A stretch of DNA of 37,668 nt from a virus: IMG/VR virus record IMGVR_UViG_3300002231_000332, positions 11,309 through 48,976 of that record. The stretch is one strand, 5' to 3'. The notes under the pieces are model-generated. The model had not been told where the DNA came from. It did not search any database and was given only the letters and a program-made list of their open reading frames with translations. Below, one piece after another: positions 20,239-28,680 of the stretch. Within the stretch, counting starts at the first letter, position 1; the number at the start of each line of letters is the position of its first letter. The position numbers were made by a program, and so were the translations under genes.

Positions 20239-23200
20239 TTACCCTAGCATTCTAAAAGAATGCCTGATGCTTCTTGTGCTAAATCCCCATACCGGATCAT
20301 GATCTAGTCGTGCCATGTAGGGGCGGTTTAGCTGTACACTGTCAGAGCCCTTCTTGACTCCCCAGCACTTTATTGCTGTCACGGTGCTGTTCTTGTCTAT
20401 GGCTTCTATGAGCCACCAATCCTTGCCGTGCTTCGTCTTTTTCTGTACTACTTTCCTGGGGATGAACCACACAATTCCTAGCCCCGGATCGTACTCGCTG
20501 ATGGGAGGAACAGCAACCTCTTCCAGTCGGCGCTCTACTTCCTTGGTCATAACAAGTTCGAATGGGAATAGCCCAGTCAGATCAATAAGGTAATCAAGCT
20601 TCTCCTCTGGGGTGAAGTCTCCTTCACTAACATACTTCTCTATGTTCTCTAGGAGATTCTTCTCTTTTCTCGGACGATCATTGGCTATCGCCATCCAAAA
20701 GTGCTTCATTCCGCTAAATCTATCGTCAATGAGCTCATTCATCGCCTGAGAGCGAGCAAGTGCGTCGATGCTCTTCTTGTTTACCTTCGAGTAGAGCATT
20801 CTATCATTAAAGAGGAACTCCTCCACCGTATTGAATGGTCGATGAGTCATTATCTCTTTGATAGCTGTGCTTCCCAAGCCCTTGATGCTCGAAAGCGGCT
20901 GGATTAGTGTGTTGCCATCTTCGTTGATTTCCCAAGTGAAGCCGCTAGTATTTACATTGAGCTTCTCAATTTCGAATCCCATACTTCGTGCTATGTTGAT
21001 AGCCTTCTCTTTTCGTGCTTCTGGCTCCTTGTCTAGGAATGCTGCCATCCACTCAGAAGGATAGTAGTTCAGCAACCAAGCACATTGAAACGATAGGATG
21101 CTGTAGCTCAAGGCATGAGACTTGTTGAATCCATATCCTGAGAAGAACTCAAATGTATCCCATAGTCTTTGAGCATCGTCTGCTCTCATATCTTTCTCTA
21201 GACATCCCGAGATGAAACGGTTGTGGATGTCCTCTTTGAGCTTGTCTTTCCCAGAGCCTCGCTTGGTCAAAATCTTACGAAGCATGTTCCCTTCGTCTAG
21301 ACTGATGTCGTTACCGAGGCGATGGGCTAGCAATGCTATTTGCTCCTGGAAGATAAGAAACCCGTAAGTCTCCTTGGTTACTTCCTCAACAATCTTGTGG
21401 GCATATTCAATCTCATCAGGATTGTTCTTTGCTTGGATGTAATGCTTGTCCACTTTGGCGGAGAGAGGTCCAGGTCGATAGATACTTGTAATGGCAGAGA
21501 GGTCAACGATGTTGTTTGGCTTGACATGCTTACAAAACCTTTGGGCTCCGTCTTCAGTAAACTGGAAGATGCCTGCCCATTTTCCTCTCCCGAAGATGTT
21601 CTTGTATACATTCTGGTCATCCAAGTTGATAACTGTTGGGTGAAGATTCTTGTCGTAGAATTCTTTCACATCATCAAAAGTGGGCTCAGGATTGCCCTTG
21701 TGTCGCTTGAGAACATGGACGATTGCTGACTCCATCATTCGAAGCGATGCTAGTCCCAAGATATCAAACTTGATGAAGCCCATGGGCTCTAGATGCCGGA
21801 CATTCTGCCCTTCGCTCCATGGAGTCTGCTTCACACCACCACTATTGATGATTGGCATGTGCTGATCTAGATTGTCTCCAACAACTACTCCGCCAGCATG
21901 ACGAGAGCAGCTTCTCACTTGACCGTACAGCACATCAACATTAGTCTCTACATCGGGGTACTTTCGAAAGAACTCCTGTAATGTAGGGCTATATTCTTTC
22001 ACTTCCTCGAAGCCTGGGATATACATGCCGGCTGTCATACCCTTCGCCTTTTTAGCCAAAGGGGTTGCCTCTCTCATCATTACACTGGTAACTAAGTTCA
22101 CTTCCTTGAAGGGAATGCCCTGCATCTTGCTGATGTCTTTTATCAGAGATTTTAGCTGAAGTGTGTTCCAGTTTGAGATGGGAACAACCTTATCGTCACC
22201 CCACTCTTCTATCAGAGCCTCTTTCAATTCAAAAGGATCAGAAACATCATAGTCGATGTCGGGAAAGCCTACATCCTTCTGGTTCCTCGTCATGAAACGC
22301 TCGAACAGAAGATCGTACTTTATCGGATCTACCTGGGTTATGCCCAGGACATAAGCGACAAGAGAGCCCGCCGCACTGCCACGGGCTGGACCTACGAGCT
22401 GCTTGGACAAGGCAATGTCGGAGATTGCTTTCATCGTAAGAAAGTATTGAGAGAAGTCGTTGGTATTGATTACCTCAAGTTCTTCGTTTAGGCGATTTAC
22501 ATAAACATCTTTCTTATCAAGACCGGCTTTTCGGAGCCCCTCAGTGGAACACTCAATGAGAGTATCTGCTGGCGTTTTACCTTTGGGGACCACAAAACTT
22601 GGAAGCCGTACCTGGTTATCTGGTAGAAACCTGGATATTCTCTCATGGGCAATGTTATGCGTCTCGGTAATAGAGTCGCGTACCAGATTATCATCGTATT
22701 CATATCCACAATCCTTTGAGTACCCTTTGTAAGATGCCCACATTTCATCGCCATTCTTGGGATAAAGCTGGTAATCCATTTCGTCAATTGTCTCGGGGAT
22801 TCCCGAGCCATCATCGCCCTTTTTGAGCCATCCTATTTTTCTATATACCTCTCGCTGCTTCCACACATCGGGGCTCGGGTAGTGGCTATCAGCGGTACTA
22901 ATTAGGCTCACATCAAACTCTTTTGCTACCTCGATAATATGTTTGTTTAGCTGATGTTGCTCATCGATTCTGTTCCACTGGAGTTCGGCATACCATCTGT
23001 CGCCGAAGATGTCCACCATCCTCGATGTTGTCTTTCTCATTGCCTCTCTGACTGCCTCAGAGCCTTCCTCTCGGTTCTCCCAGAAGTCTCCGGCATATAC
23101 ACCGCCAAGGCAAGCGGAGGCAGCAATGACCCCCTCGTTGTGTTCCTGTAGCATATCGAAATCTAGGCGAGGGAAACGATAATAGTTCTCTTCTCTATAG

Positions 23201-23673
23201 CTCTTGCTGATTAGTTGAAAAATGTTATTTAGCCCTTTTTGGTTCTGGGCTAATAGGATCAAGTGGCGGCGGCGGTTCAGGATGCTCTTGATTGCCTTCT
23301 TTGTCTCTTCCTCATCTTCGACAGTCGCACCGGACACATCATCATCCAACTTCGCTTGGCGCTTTTTGCTTGCTGCTCGCTCTTTTTTGATTCTCTCATA
23401 GTCATCTCGCCATTCCGATACGGATGGAATAAAGTATGCCTCAACACCAAAAATTGGCTTAAAGTCCTTACCCTGCTGTTCCATCTTTTTAGCATGAAGC
23501 ACTTGGTATGCCAGCCCATTCATGTTGCCGTGATCAGTTAGAGCTAAGGCATCCATGCCGTTCTCATAGGCAAAGTCCATGTGTTCTTGTGGGTATCCAA
23601 GACCGTCAAACACACTGGCGACACTGTGGGCATGTAATCCTACGAACGGAATCGTTGATTCTTTTCTTTCCAT
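20239..23673 (-). CDS. dnaE: DNA polymerase III alpha subunit (DnaE, family C)
   Basis: This 1144-aa protein has an N-terminal PHP domain (LHAHS with H14 and H16; LTDHGN at 45-50; GVEAYF), then the family C polymerase core: PARGSAAGS (429-437), the catalytic aspartates D472 and D474 in PDIDYDV, and a third in IKFDILGL. A helix-hairpin-helix region (SSIKGLGSTAIKEI) and an OB-like C-terminus (WWLIEAIDKNSTVTAIKCWG) follow. It should replicate phage DNA. Length and domain order match bacterial DnaE, which T4-type phages normally lack. It has its own sigma70 promoter with a palindrome. Confidence 0.95.
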   Translation of the reverse strand: MERKESTIPFVGLHAHSVASVFDGLGYPQEHMDFAYENGMDALALTDHGNMNGLAYQVLHAKKMEQQGKDFKPIFGVEAYFIPSVSEWRDDYERIKKERAASKKRQAKLDDDVSGATVEDEEETKKAIKSILNRRRHLILLAQNQKGLNNIFQLISKSYREENYYRFPRLDFDMLQEHNEGVIAASACLGGVYAGDFWENREEGSEAVREAMRKTTSRMVDIFGDRWYAELQWNRIDEQHQLNKHIIEVAKEFDVSLISTADSHYPSPDVWKQREVYRKIGWLKKGDDGSGIPETIDEMDYQLYPKNGDEMWASYKGYSKDCGYEYDDNLVRDSITETHNIAHERISRFLPDNQVRLPSFVVPKGKTPADTLIECSTEGLRKAGLDKKDVYVNRLNEELEVINTNDFSQYFLTMKAISDIALSKQLVGPARGSAAGSLVAYVLGITQVDPIKYDLLFERFMTRNQKDVGFPDIDYDVSDPFELKEALIEEWGDDKVVPISNWNTLQLKSLIKDISKMQGIPFKEVNLVTSVMMREATPLAKKAKGMTAGMYIPGFEEVKEYSPTLQEFFRKYPDVETNVDVLYGQVRSCSRHAGGVVVGDNLDQHMPIINSGGVKQTPWSEGQNVRHLEPMGFIKFDILGLASLRMMESAIVHVLKRHKGNPEPTFDDVKEFYDKNLHPTVINLDDQNVYKNIFGRGKWAGIFQFTEDGAQRFCKHVKPNNIVDLSAITSIYRPGPLSAKVDKHYIQAKNNPDEIEYAHKIVEEVTKETYGFLIFQEQIALLAHRLGNDISLDEGNMLRKILTKRGSGKDKLKEDIHNRFISGCLEKDMRADDAQRLWDTFEFFSGYGFNKSHALSYSILSFQCAWLLNYYPSEWMAAFLDKEPEARKEKAINIARSMGFEIEKLNVNTSGFTWEINEDGNTLIQPLSSIKGLGSTAIKEIMTHRPFNTVEEFLFNDRMLYSKVNKKSIDALARSQAMNELIDDRFSGMKHFWMAIANDRPRKEKNLLENIEKYVSEGDFTPEEKLDYLIDLTGLFPFELVMTKEVERRLEEVAVPPISEYDPGLGIVWFIPRKVVQKKTKHGKDWWLIEAIDKNSTVTAIKCWGVKKGSDSVQLNRPYMARLDHDPVWGFSTRSIRHSFRMLG

Positions 23674-23708
23674 ATCAAAAAGCTCCTGGGAATGGGGTTA
23701 GTTATAGG

Positions 23709-23737
23709 AGTATATCATATCATAGATCTCTTGTCAA
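23709..23737 (-). promoter_or_regulatory. Sigma70 promoter for dnaE with a 17-bp dyad over the -35 box
   Basis: TTGACA (23732-23737), 17 bp, TATACT (23709-23714). The -35 box lies within a perfect inverted repeat, ATCTCTTG-T-CAAGAGAT (23726-23742), a likely site for a dimeric regulator. It is about 35 bases upstream of the ATG. Confidence 0.75.
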
Positions 23738-23769
23738 GAGATTTATTGAGTATTTGTAAGTTGTTGATT

Positions 23770-24417
23770 TTACGAGAGAATTTTCTTGGCGATGTTCTTT
23801 ACAGCCATTCGCTCGTTCTTGGAGAGATCATTATATGTCTCCAGCCCTTCAGCGAAAGTAAATGGACGTTTACCGACTCGGGTCATAAATTCTGATTCTT
23901 TGCCCATTTTTATATCCCCTACCGATATTTGTTGTCCGAGTCCAGGAAATTCGCTGTTGTTAGTACCAAGCAAGTATGCTCCCTTGCCGCCTTTTGGTAT
24001 TACTAGCACGGAGTCTTGGCAGAACTTCTTACCAATCTCCTCAACTCTGGAGGTGAAAGAAGGATCGTCTTTGAGGTTGACTACGAAAAAGCTATCTTCC
24101 GATACTTCCATTGCCGAGGGTGTGTCGAAGTCTTCTATATAAGAGCCGTCAACTTTGGTGACACCGTATCCACTAGCCAGTAGGGAAGCCTTCACGTCTC
24201 GATTCCGAAGCATGTTCGCGCTCTTTGCCTTACCCTTCTTCACTTCCTCTACCTCTTCCTCATACTCTGCTGAGCCTTCTACACATCTGGAAGTGTCCGA
24301 TGGATCTCCTCGGAAGCCTGTGAGTATAGCTGTATCGTGGTTGCCGATATGTTGGTATACACGAGACAGAGATGACTCGTTCAAGTATTGTCGCCATTCA
24401 TTGATAATCTTTTTCAT
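23770..24417 (-). CDS. DUF3293-like protein with virion-type N-terminus
   Basis: The 215-aa protein starts MKKIINEWRQYLNESSLSRV, a pattern frequent at the start of phage structural or head-associated proteins. The rest resembles DUF3293: ILTGFRGDPSD, NMLRNRDVKASLLASGYGVT, EDSFFVVN and GKKFCQDSVLVIPKGG. Known members have no firm function. An ACTATTTAT motif lies 20 bases upstream, the motif seen before the acidic core-like gene, fitting late expression. Confidence 0.6.
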   Translation of the reverse strand: MKKIINEWRQYLNESSLSRVYQHIGNHDTAILTGFRGDPSDTSRCVEGSAEYEEEVEEVKKGKAKSANMLRNRDVKASLLASGYGVTKVDGSYIEDFDTPSAMEVSEDSFFVVNLKDDPSFTSRVEEIGKKFCQDSVLVIPKGGKGAYLLGTNNSEFPGLGQQISVGDIKMGKESEFMTRVGKRPFTFAEGLETYNDLSKNERMAVKNIAKKILS

Positions 24418-24436
24418 TTTCTCTCCTCTAATCCTA

Positions 24437-24445
24437 ATAAATAGT
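24437..24445 (-). promoter_or_regulatory. ACTATTTAT motif before the DUF3293-like gene
   Basis: This copy of ACTAYTTAY begins one base after the stop codon of the nucleotidyltransferase-like gene and is followed by AGAGGAG and the ATG at 24417, an ideal late-promoter arrangement. Confidence 0.5.
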
Positions 24446-24446
24446 C

Positions 24447-25391
24447 CTAAACTTCTTCTTTTGTATCCTCGCCGAAAGGATTGTGTTCGTGATATTTAAG
24501 TATCATTTTCGGTTTTATTACATATTTTGAATATTCGTCAGCCATATATGTACAATAGTTTTCCCAACTGCCGATGTTGAAATACCTGTCTGTTTCCATG
24601 ATGGTGTGACCTGTCGTGTCTAGCTGCCCAAATACTTTCTCTAACGGGAAGTGGCGGGCACTGTATCGCTCCTCCGGGGGGAGCTTGTTTCCCTTGAGGG
24701 TATTCTCTTCATCGTCAAAATAAGAGCCTGGCTCATAGATGCCGGTGCCTTCGCTTCTTATTATCCTCCGGAAATTCTTCCAGTCCTCTACATCAAATGT
24801 GAAAGACAGATACTCCCCGTCCTTGACCGTCTTGCCGTTATGGGAAATGTAAAACTTCTTCTTCTGGTCGGATATAGCCTTCCTATGTTTTCTGATGCTT
24901 CGGACACTGTGAACTCCATATGGAAAGGAGACATAGTATTTGTCTGGGACAGTCCACTTGCTTATAATCTTAGATACAGAGAATGCCCTCATTGAACCGT
25001 AAATGACGCTCCAAGCCAAGCAGTCTCGCTTGTCTCTGTCCTTTGGGTGGATAGGGACATAGAAGATGGGTATCGTCTTTTCGTGCTGCTTGCCTCCGCC
25101 AAAGAAAGAAAACTTCCTTCTGTTTGCTGCTGTCCAAACCGGATCAACAATCCAATCTCCTATCCGGTGCCTTATCAGGGGCTGCATCTCTCGATGACAC
25201 ACTATCCATATACTCTCACAGCCAGCCATGGCACACTCATAGACACTTCGCTCTACAGCAAGATAATCCTTTCCAATGGGCATCAAAGAATCGTGCCACG
25301 GGAAACCAAAATCCAGCTTCTCCCCGGCGACTGGAATAATCCCCGCCAAGGTAAAGTATGTTGTGTCGCCAATTGGCTTGATCTCATCCAT
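24447..25391 (-). CDS. Nucleotidyltransferase-like protein (314 aa)
   Basis: The N-terminal region resembles the nucleotide-binding fold of sugar-phosphate nucleotidyltransferases: LAGIIPVAGEKLDFGFPWHD, then PIGKDYLAVERSVYECAMAG and IWIVCHREM, in the order loop, helix, strand. The canonical G-x-G-T-R loop is altered to PVAGEKL, so catalysis is uncertain. The C-terminal 150 residues are not recognised. It overlaps the preceding Rossmann-type gene by eight bases, suggesting joint work on one substrate, for example a nucleotide sugar. No glycosyltransferase is seen nearby. Confidence 0.55.
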   Translation of the reverse strand: MDEIKPIGDTTYFTLAGIIPVAGEKLDFGFPWHDSLMPIGKDYLAVERSVYECAMAGCESIWIVCHREMQPLIRHRIGDWIVDPVWTAANRRKFSFFGGGKQHEKTIPIFYVPIHPKDRDKRDCLAWSVIYGSMRAFSVSKIISKWTVPDKYYVSFPYGVHSVRSIRKHRKAISDQKKKFYISHNGKTVKDGEYLSFTFDVEDWKNFRRIIRSEGTGIYEPGSYFDDEENTLKGNKLPPEERYSARHFPLEKVFGQLDTTGHTIMETDRYFNIGSWENYCTYMADEYSKYVIKPKMILKYHEHNPFGEDTKEEV

Positions 25392-26184
25392 TCAGATACT
25401 TTCTTAGTGTCCTGACATATTTGTTCTGGGAGGGTTCTTCCTCGTATAGCCTCAGAAGCTCCTCTTCGGAAAATGGCTCTCTAAATACGGGGAGGACATC
25501 TCTGCTGGCTGTCTCTATCTTTATAGAGAGGTTCTTTTCTCTACCAGTCTTCTTGTCTGTGCCGTTCTTTCTTCCTTTGATTCCAGCATCCGTCATCATC
25601 TCCAGTACCTTAAACCTAGCATAAGTGTCGGTGTATTCCACACTCCTAATCTGTTGCTCTGTTAGCCACGAAATAGAAAGAATGTCTTTCTTCTTCTGTG
25701 GGTTTCCGAAAATCCTATCAGACAAATAAAAGTGAACATCTCTCACAAAGTCATCTGGGCTATCAAGGAAGTCTATGTCGTGAGGGGAGCTCCCTCTATC
25801 GTTCATCCAGTCAAGCACCATAAGCTTCTTTTCTTTTTCGATCTTCCCATCCCAGCCATGAAGCTCGGTGTCGTCAAAGACAATGACATCATCAAAGGCG
25901 AAGTGACCGTATACCGGATCTTCTGTAAAGGCTTTGAGGGTGCCGTCCTCAATTCGGATGCTTTGAGTCTTGTTTCCCATCGGGAGCAAGCCAGACAGAG
26001 ACATGGTTACGGACAACTCTCTCCATAGCTGACTCTTGCTGCCTAGTCGCTCATCAGTCTCAAAAAATAAAGGTATCCTCGGCATCGTATAGATTACGGG
26101 AATACTATAACAATACCCACATAACAACGATGCCAAGGATCCCCCAATTATTATTCTATCATATTGGTATATTTTATTCTTCAT
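25384..26184 (-). CDS. Rossmann-type (NAD/FAD-binding-like) protein (266 aa)
   Basis: It begins MKNKIYQYDRIIIGGSLASL, where YDRIIIGGSLASL is a strand-loop-helix of the GxGxxx(A/G) dinucleotide-binding type with serine in one position, followed by PVIYT as a second strand. The remainder (including DVIVFDDTELHGWDGK) is not assigned. It sits in an operon with the GroES-like gene before and the nucleotidyltransferase-like gene after, with four- and eight-base overlaps. Oxidoreductase or flavoprotein function is possible. The family is not identified with confidence. Confidence 0.5.
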   Translation of the reverse strand: MKNKIYQYDRIIIGGSLASLLCGYCYSIPVIYTMPRIPLFFETDERLGSKSQLWRELSVTMSLSGLLPMGNKTQSIRIEDGTLKAFTEDPVYGHFAFDDVIVFDDTELHGWDGKIEKEKKLMVLDWMNDRGSSPHDIDFLDSPDDFVRDVHFYLSDRIFGNPQKKKDILSISWLTEQQIRSVEYTDTYARFKVLEMMTDAGIKGRKNGTDKKTGREKNLSIKIETASRDVLPVFREPFSEEELLRLYEEEPSQNKYVRTLRKYLNG

Positions 26185-26456
26185 TCATTTTCGTAAAGAA
26201 CAACAAAGTTCTCTGGGATTATGAATATCTTTTTGTCGCCTAAATTTACTGACCTTACCATAGACTCTTCTACAATAACTCTAGAATTAACGGCGAATAC
26301 TGGAGAGCAGTCCATAGACTTGCCCACAACCCTATAAGTGCCGAAATCTTTAACAGCCTTATAGTCGTCCGGTACCAGTACCTTTGAAATGGGAGCCTCC
26401 TCATTAGCTTCACACTCCTCTAGCATCAAGTGCCTATTGAAGGGGGAATATTTCAT
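26181..26456 (-). CDS. GroES-like co-chaperonin (gp31-type)
   Basis: The start is ATG at 26456 with AAGG seven bases before it (a GTG at 26462 is less likely), giving 91 aa. The order NRHLMLEECEANEEAPISKV, LVPDDYK, TYRVVGKSMDC, SRVIVEESMVRSV and FIIPENFVVLYENE follows the beta-barrel layout of GroES and phage co-chaperonins, with a possible mobile loop before LVPDDYK. It would cap GroEL during capsid folding, and the phage has its own GroEL at 13478-15043. Assignment is from pattern, not strong identity. Confidence 0.6.
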   Translation of the reverse strand: MKYSPFNRHLMLEECEANEEAPISKVLVPDDYKAVKDFGTYRVVGKSMDCSPVFAVNSRVIVEESMVRSVNLGDKKIFIIPENFVVLYENE

Positions 26457-26734
26457 CCGCACACCTTCGTCTTGGAATAGAGCTCAAAGAAATCTCTCAT
26501 TTGCTCAAGATCAACTTCCGACTTCATCAGTCGGTAAGCTTTAACAGCGGCAGAGATCTCTTCTTTGGAGAGCCAACCGTTCTCCACATAGTTTTGCTTT
26601 AGATCTCGCTTCTGTTCCTTATATGGCTCCATTTCGGTTTCCAAGGCAGAAAGTGATTTGATGTAATCAACAATTCTGTTCTCCTTCTCTACGTCATTTC
26701 CACCATCAACTACCTTCAAATTACCATTAGACAT
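26453..26734 (-). CDS. GapR-like (DUF2312) coiled-coil protein
   Basis: AAGGAGG five bases before ATG 26734 sets the start (MSNGNLKVVDGGNDVEKENR), so the longer frame to 26770 is not used. The 93-aa protein is mainly one helix pair: DYIKSLSALETEMEPYKEQK, then a bend (VENGWLSKEEISAAVKAYR) and a final helix. This arrangement is similar to GapR/DUF2312, an A/T-rich DNA-binding chromosome-structure protein. The similarity is moderate. It is the first gene after the promoter at 26761-26789 and is coupled to the GroES-like gene by an ATGA overlap. Confidence 0.45.
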   Translation of the reverse strand: MSNGNLKVVDGGNDVEKENRIVDYIKSLSALETEMEPYKEQKRDLKQNYVENGWLSKEEISAAVKAYRLMKSEVDLEQMRDFFELYSKTKVCG

Positions 26735-26760
26735 ATAGCCTCCTTTTTGTTTATTGTCTA

Positions 26761-26789
26761 AGTATAGCATACTTTTTTTGCCGTGTCAA
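26761..26789 (-). promoter_or_regulatory. Sigma70 promoter for the GapR-like/GroES-like operon
   Basis: TTGACA (26784-26789), 17 bp, TATACT (26761-26766), 27 bases before the ATG at 26734. It starts four bases past the RNR stop codon. The inverted repeat AAGTAT-AGC-ATACTT (26760-26774) spans the -10 box. Confidence 0.75.
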
Positions 26790-26792
26790 GCT

Positions 26793-28649
26793 TTATTTTA
26801 TCTCACAGCTTCCGCCGGCACATGCTAGTTCACCTTTGAGATCAGTATTGTCTTCTGCTTCACTGATCTGGGTGAGATCAACATTCTTAAGATGCTTCAT
26901 CATCTCCTCGTAGGTTTCCTCCGAACATTCCTCGAACGGCTCTTGAACATAAGAGCCTCCATCATACGGCAAGCAAGAAATCCCGTTGTAACATCCTCGG
27001 TTGTCCCACATCCAGCGACCGACGGTTTCCCATTCGTTATCTTTGATCGATATTGTAGCAGAAATATTGTGGGTATTTTGTCCTCTAGAGTGTCCCGGCT
27101 TTATCCAATTTTTGGAAAACCACTTGATCCTCTGGAGGAGATCTAGGGCATTCTCGTCCCTCAAGGTTGCTCCCTCTGGTGCCTTCTGTGGGACTGAGAT
27201 AACGGCTGTGTCGTGAGGTCGAAAATACTCATCCTCAACAAGCTCTGGATGGTTCTTTAATAGATATCCATATATCGGCTCATTTTTTCCTACTCTTATC
27301 CGACGAATATAGTGCTGGCTATGCCAAGCATGGATCCCGGAGCTACAACCAAGTGCTAGCGAAGTTGTTCCCGCTGGCTTGATGGTGGTGACCCTGGCGG
27401 CACTCTTGATTCCAATCAGTGACGACACCTCTTTGTTCTTTTGCCGTGCCGCTTTTGCTGCTGCCTTCACATCCAAGCCTTGTATCTTATTCGAAGCAAT
27501 GCCGGTCAGACTAATGCCCAAAAGAGCCTCTCTCTCGGTGGTTCGCTGCCATACAGATCTTAAATAATGAAAGTTGGTATATCCTGCCTGTAGGGTGCCG
27601 ATAAGAGTAGCAGCACGAATCCTAGCCTCCAAGTCTTCCTGTCCCTCTACCGTTGAAGCATTAACCTCACACAAGTTACAGAACTGAAATGGTCTGAGTG
27701 CAATTTCACAACACGGGTTGGTGCCATAATCTTTATCGTTAGAGAAATATATCCCCGGCTCGCCCGAGTTGCTTAGCTTTATCTTCTCCCACAGTTGGAA
27801 AAAGAACTCTTCGTCCACCTTGTGTCGTAAAAGGACAGCGCTGTTGTTTGCTCGTCCTCGTTGTGGATTGAGCTCATACCAGTTGCCATATTTGCTAGCT
27901 ATCATCTCGTCATCGTCTGCAGAGAACAGGGATATCAAGGCTGCTCGACGGATGCCGCCTGCCAATACGGCATCAGCAATATAGCAGACGATATCGTGGA
28001 CCTCAATCGGTCGAAGCTGATCTCCGTCAGACTTTTCATTCAAGATACTTTTGATGTGTCTCAAGCAGTTTTTGAGTGGCTCTGGTCCAGGAGCCTTGCC
28101 GCCGCTAGTAATCAGTTGAGAGCCTTTGGGGCGAATGTCGCTGAAATCGAAATCTAAGGTGGCAGTTCCTCGAAAATAGGATTTCATAAGAACTTTCACG
28201 GAGTCAGCCCAGCCCTCAATACTATCGCTAACTAGGTATCTCTTTACTTTGCCTGGATTTGGCTTTTTAATCTCTGGGAGTTCTTCTACATGGTGGGATT
28301 GGACACTATATCCTACTCCCGTTCCACCGAGAAGGAGAAACAAGATCTCCCCAAATGCTCGCCAATCATCTACCGGCAAATAGGCACAGTTGTAGATTCG
28401 GTTAGGCGAAATCTCAATAGGCTTCCCGCTAAATTGTAGCGATCTCATGGAAGGAAGCACTTTCTTATCGTAAACTAGCTTGTAAGCTTCTTCTATATCA
28501 TCATAGAGGTGAGGATACTTTTTCTGGTGCATTTGCTTGTTCCTAGTGACTAGCTCATCCCAAGTTTCCCTTCTCTTTTTGTCCTCTAAATACCGAGCGT
28601 ATTTCATGTGGACGGTAATGTTGCTCAAAATCTCACTTGCTAATTCCAT
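26793..28649 (-). CDS. nrdJ: Adenosylcobalamin-dependent (class II) ribonucleotide reductase
   Basis: The 618-aa protein has class II features: NCAYLPVDDW (C88), LLGGTGVGYSVQ (107-117), GGIRRAALIS (231-240), the radical-loop segment NPCCEI (311-316) and FQFCNLCEVN with C324 as the likely redox partner. The tail ELACAGGSCEIK carries C610 and C615 for active-site re-reduction. It converts ribonucleotides to deoxyribonucleotides using a cobalamin radical and needs no small subunit. It resembles the monomeric Lactobacillus-type enzyme but is shorter (about 739 residues there). A B12-containing host is implied. AGGAGAG precedes the ATG. Confidence 0.93.
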   Translation of the reverse strand: MELASEILSNITVHMKYARYLEDKKRRETWDELVTRNKQMHQKKYPHLYDDIEEAYKLVYDKKVLPSMRSLQFSGKPIEISPNRIYNCAYLPVDDWRAFGEILFLLLGGTGVGYSVQSHHVEELPEIKKPNPGKVKRYLVSDSIEGWADSVKVLMKSYFRGTATLDFDFSDIRPKGSQLITSGGKAPGPEPLKNCLRHIKSILNEKSDGDQLRPIEVHDIVCYIADAVLAGGIRRAALISLFSADDDEMIASKYGNWYELNPQRGRANNSAVLLRHKVDEEFFFQLWEKIKLSNSGEPGIYFSNDKDYGTNPCCEIALRPFQFCNLCEVNASTVEGQEDLEARIRAATLIGTLQAGYTNFHYLRSVWQRTTEREALLGISLTGIASNKIQGLDVKAAAKAARQKNKEVSSLIGIKSAARVTTIKPAGTTSLALGCSSGIHAWHSQHYIRRIRVGKNEPIYGYLLKNHPELVEDEYFRPHDTAVISVPQKAPEGATLRDENALDLLQRIKWFSKNWIKPGHSRGQNTHNISATISIKDNEWETVGRWMWDNRGCYNGISCLPYDGGSYVQEPFEECSEETYEEMMKHLKNVDLTQISEAEDNTDLKGELACAGGSCEIK

Positions 28650-28680
28650 TTTCTCTCTCCTATTTGTTGGTTTTTATTTA

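Noticed and set aside
20247-20263. Hairpin GCATTCT/AGAATGC at the end of dnaE
   Set aside because: It lies in the last codons and has no U-tract after it, so it is not a rho-independent terminator.
20354-23759. Many open frames on the plus strand opposite dnaE and other genes
   Set aside because: They mirror real minus-strand genes, have no ribosome sites in register and encode no recognisable domains.
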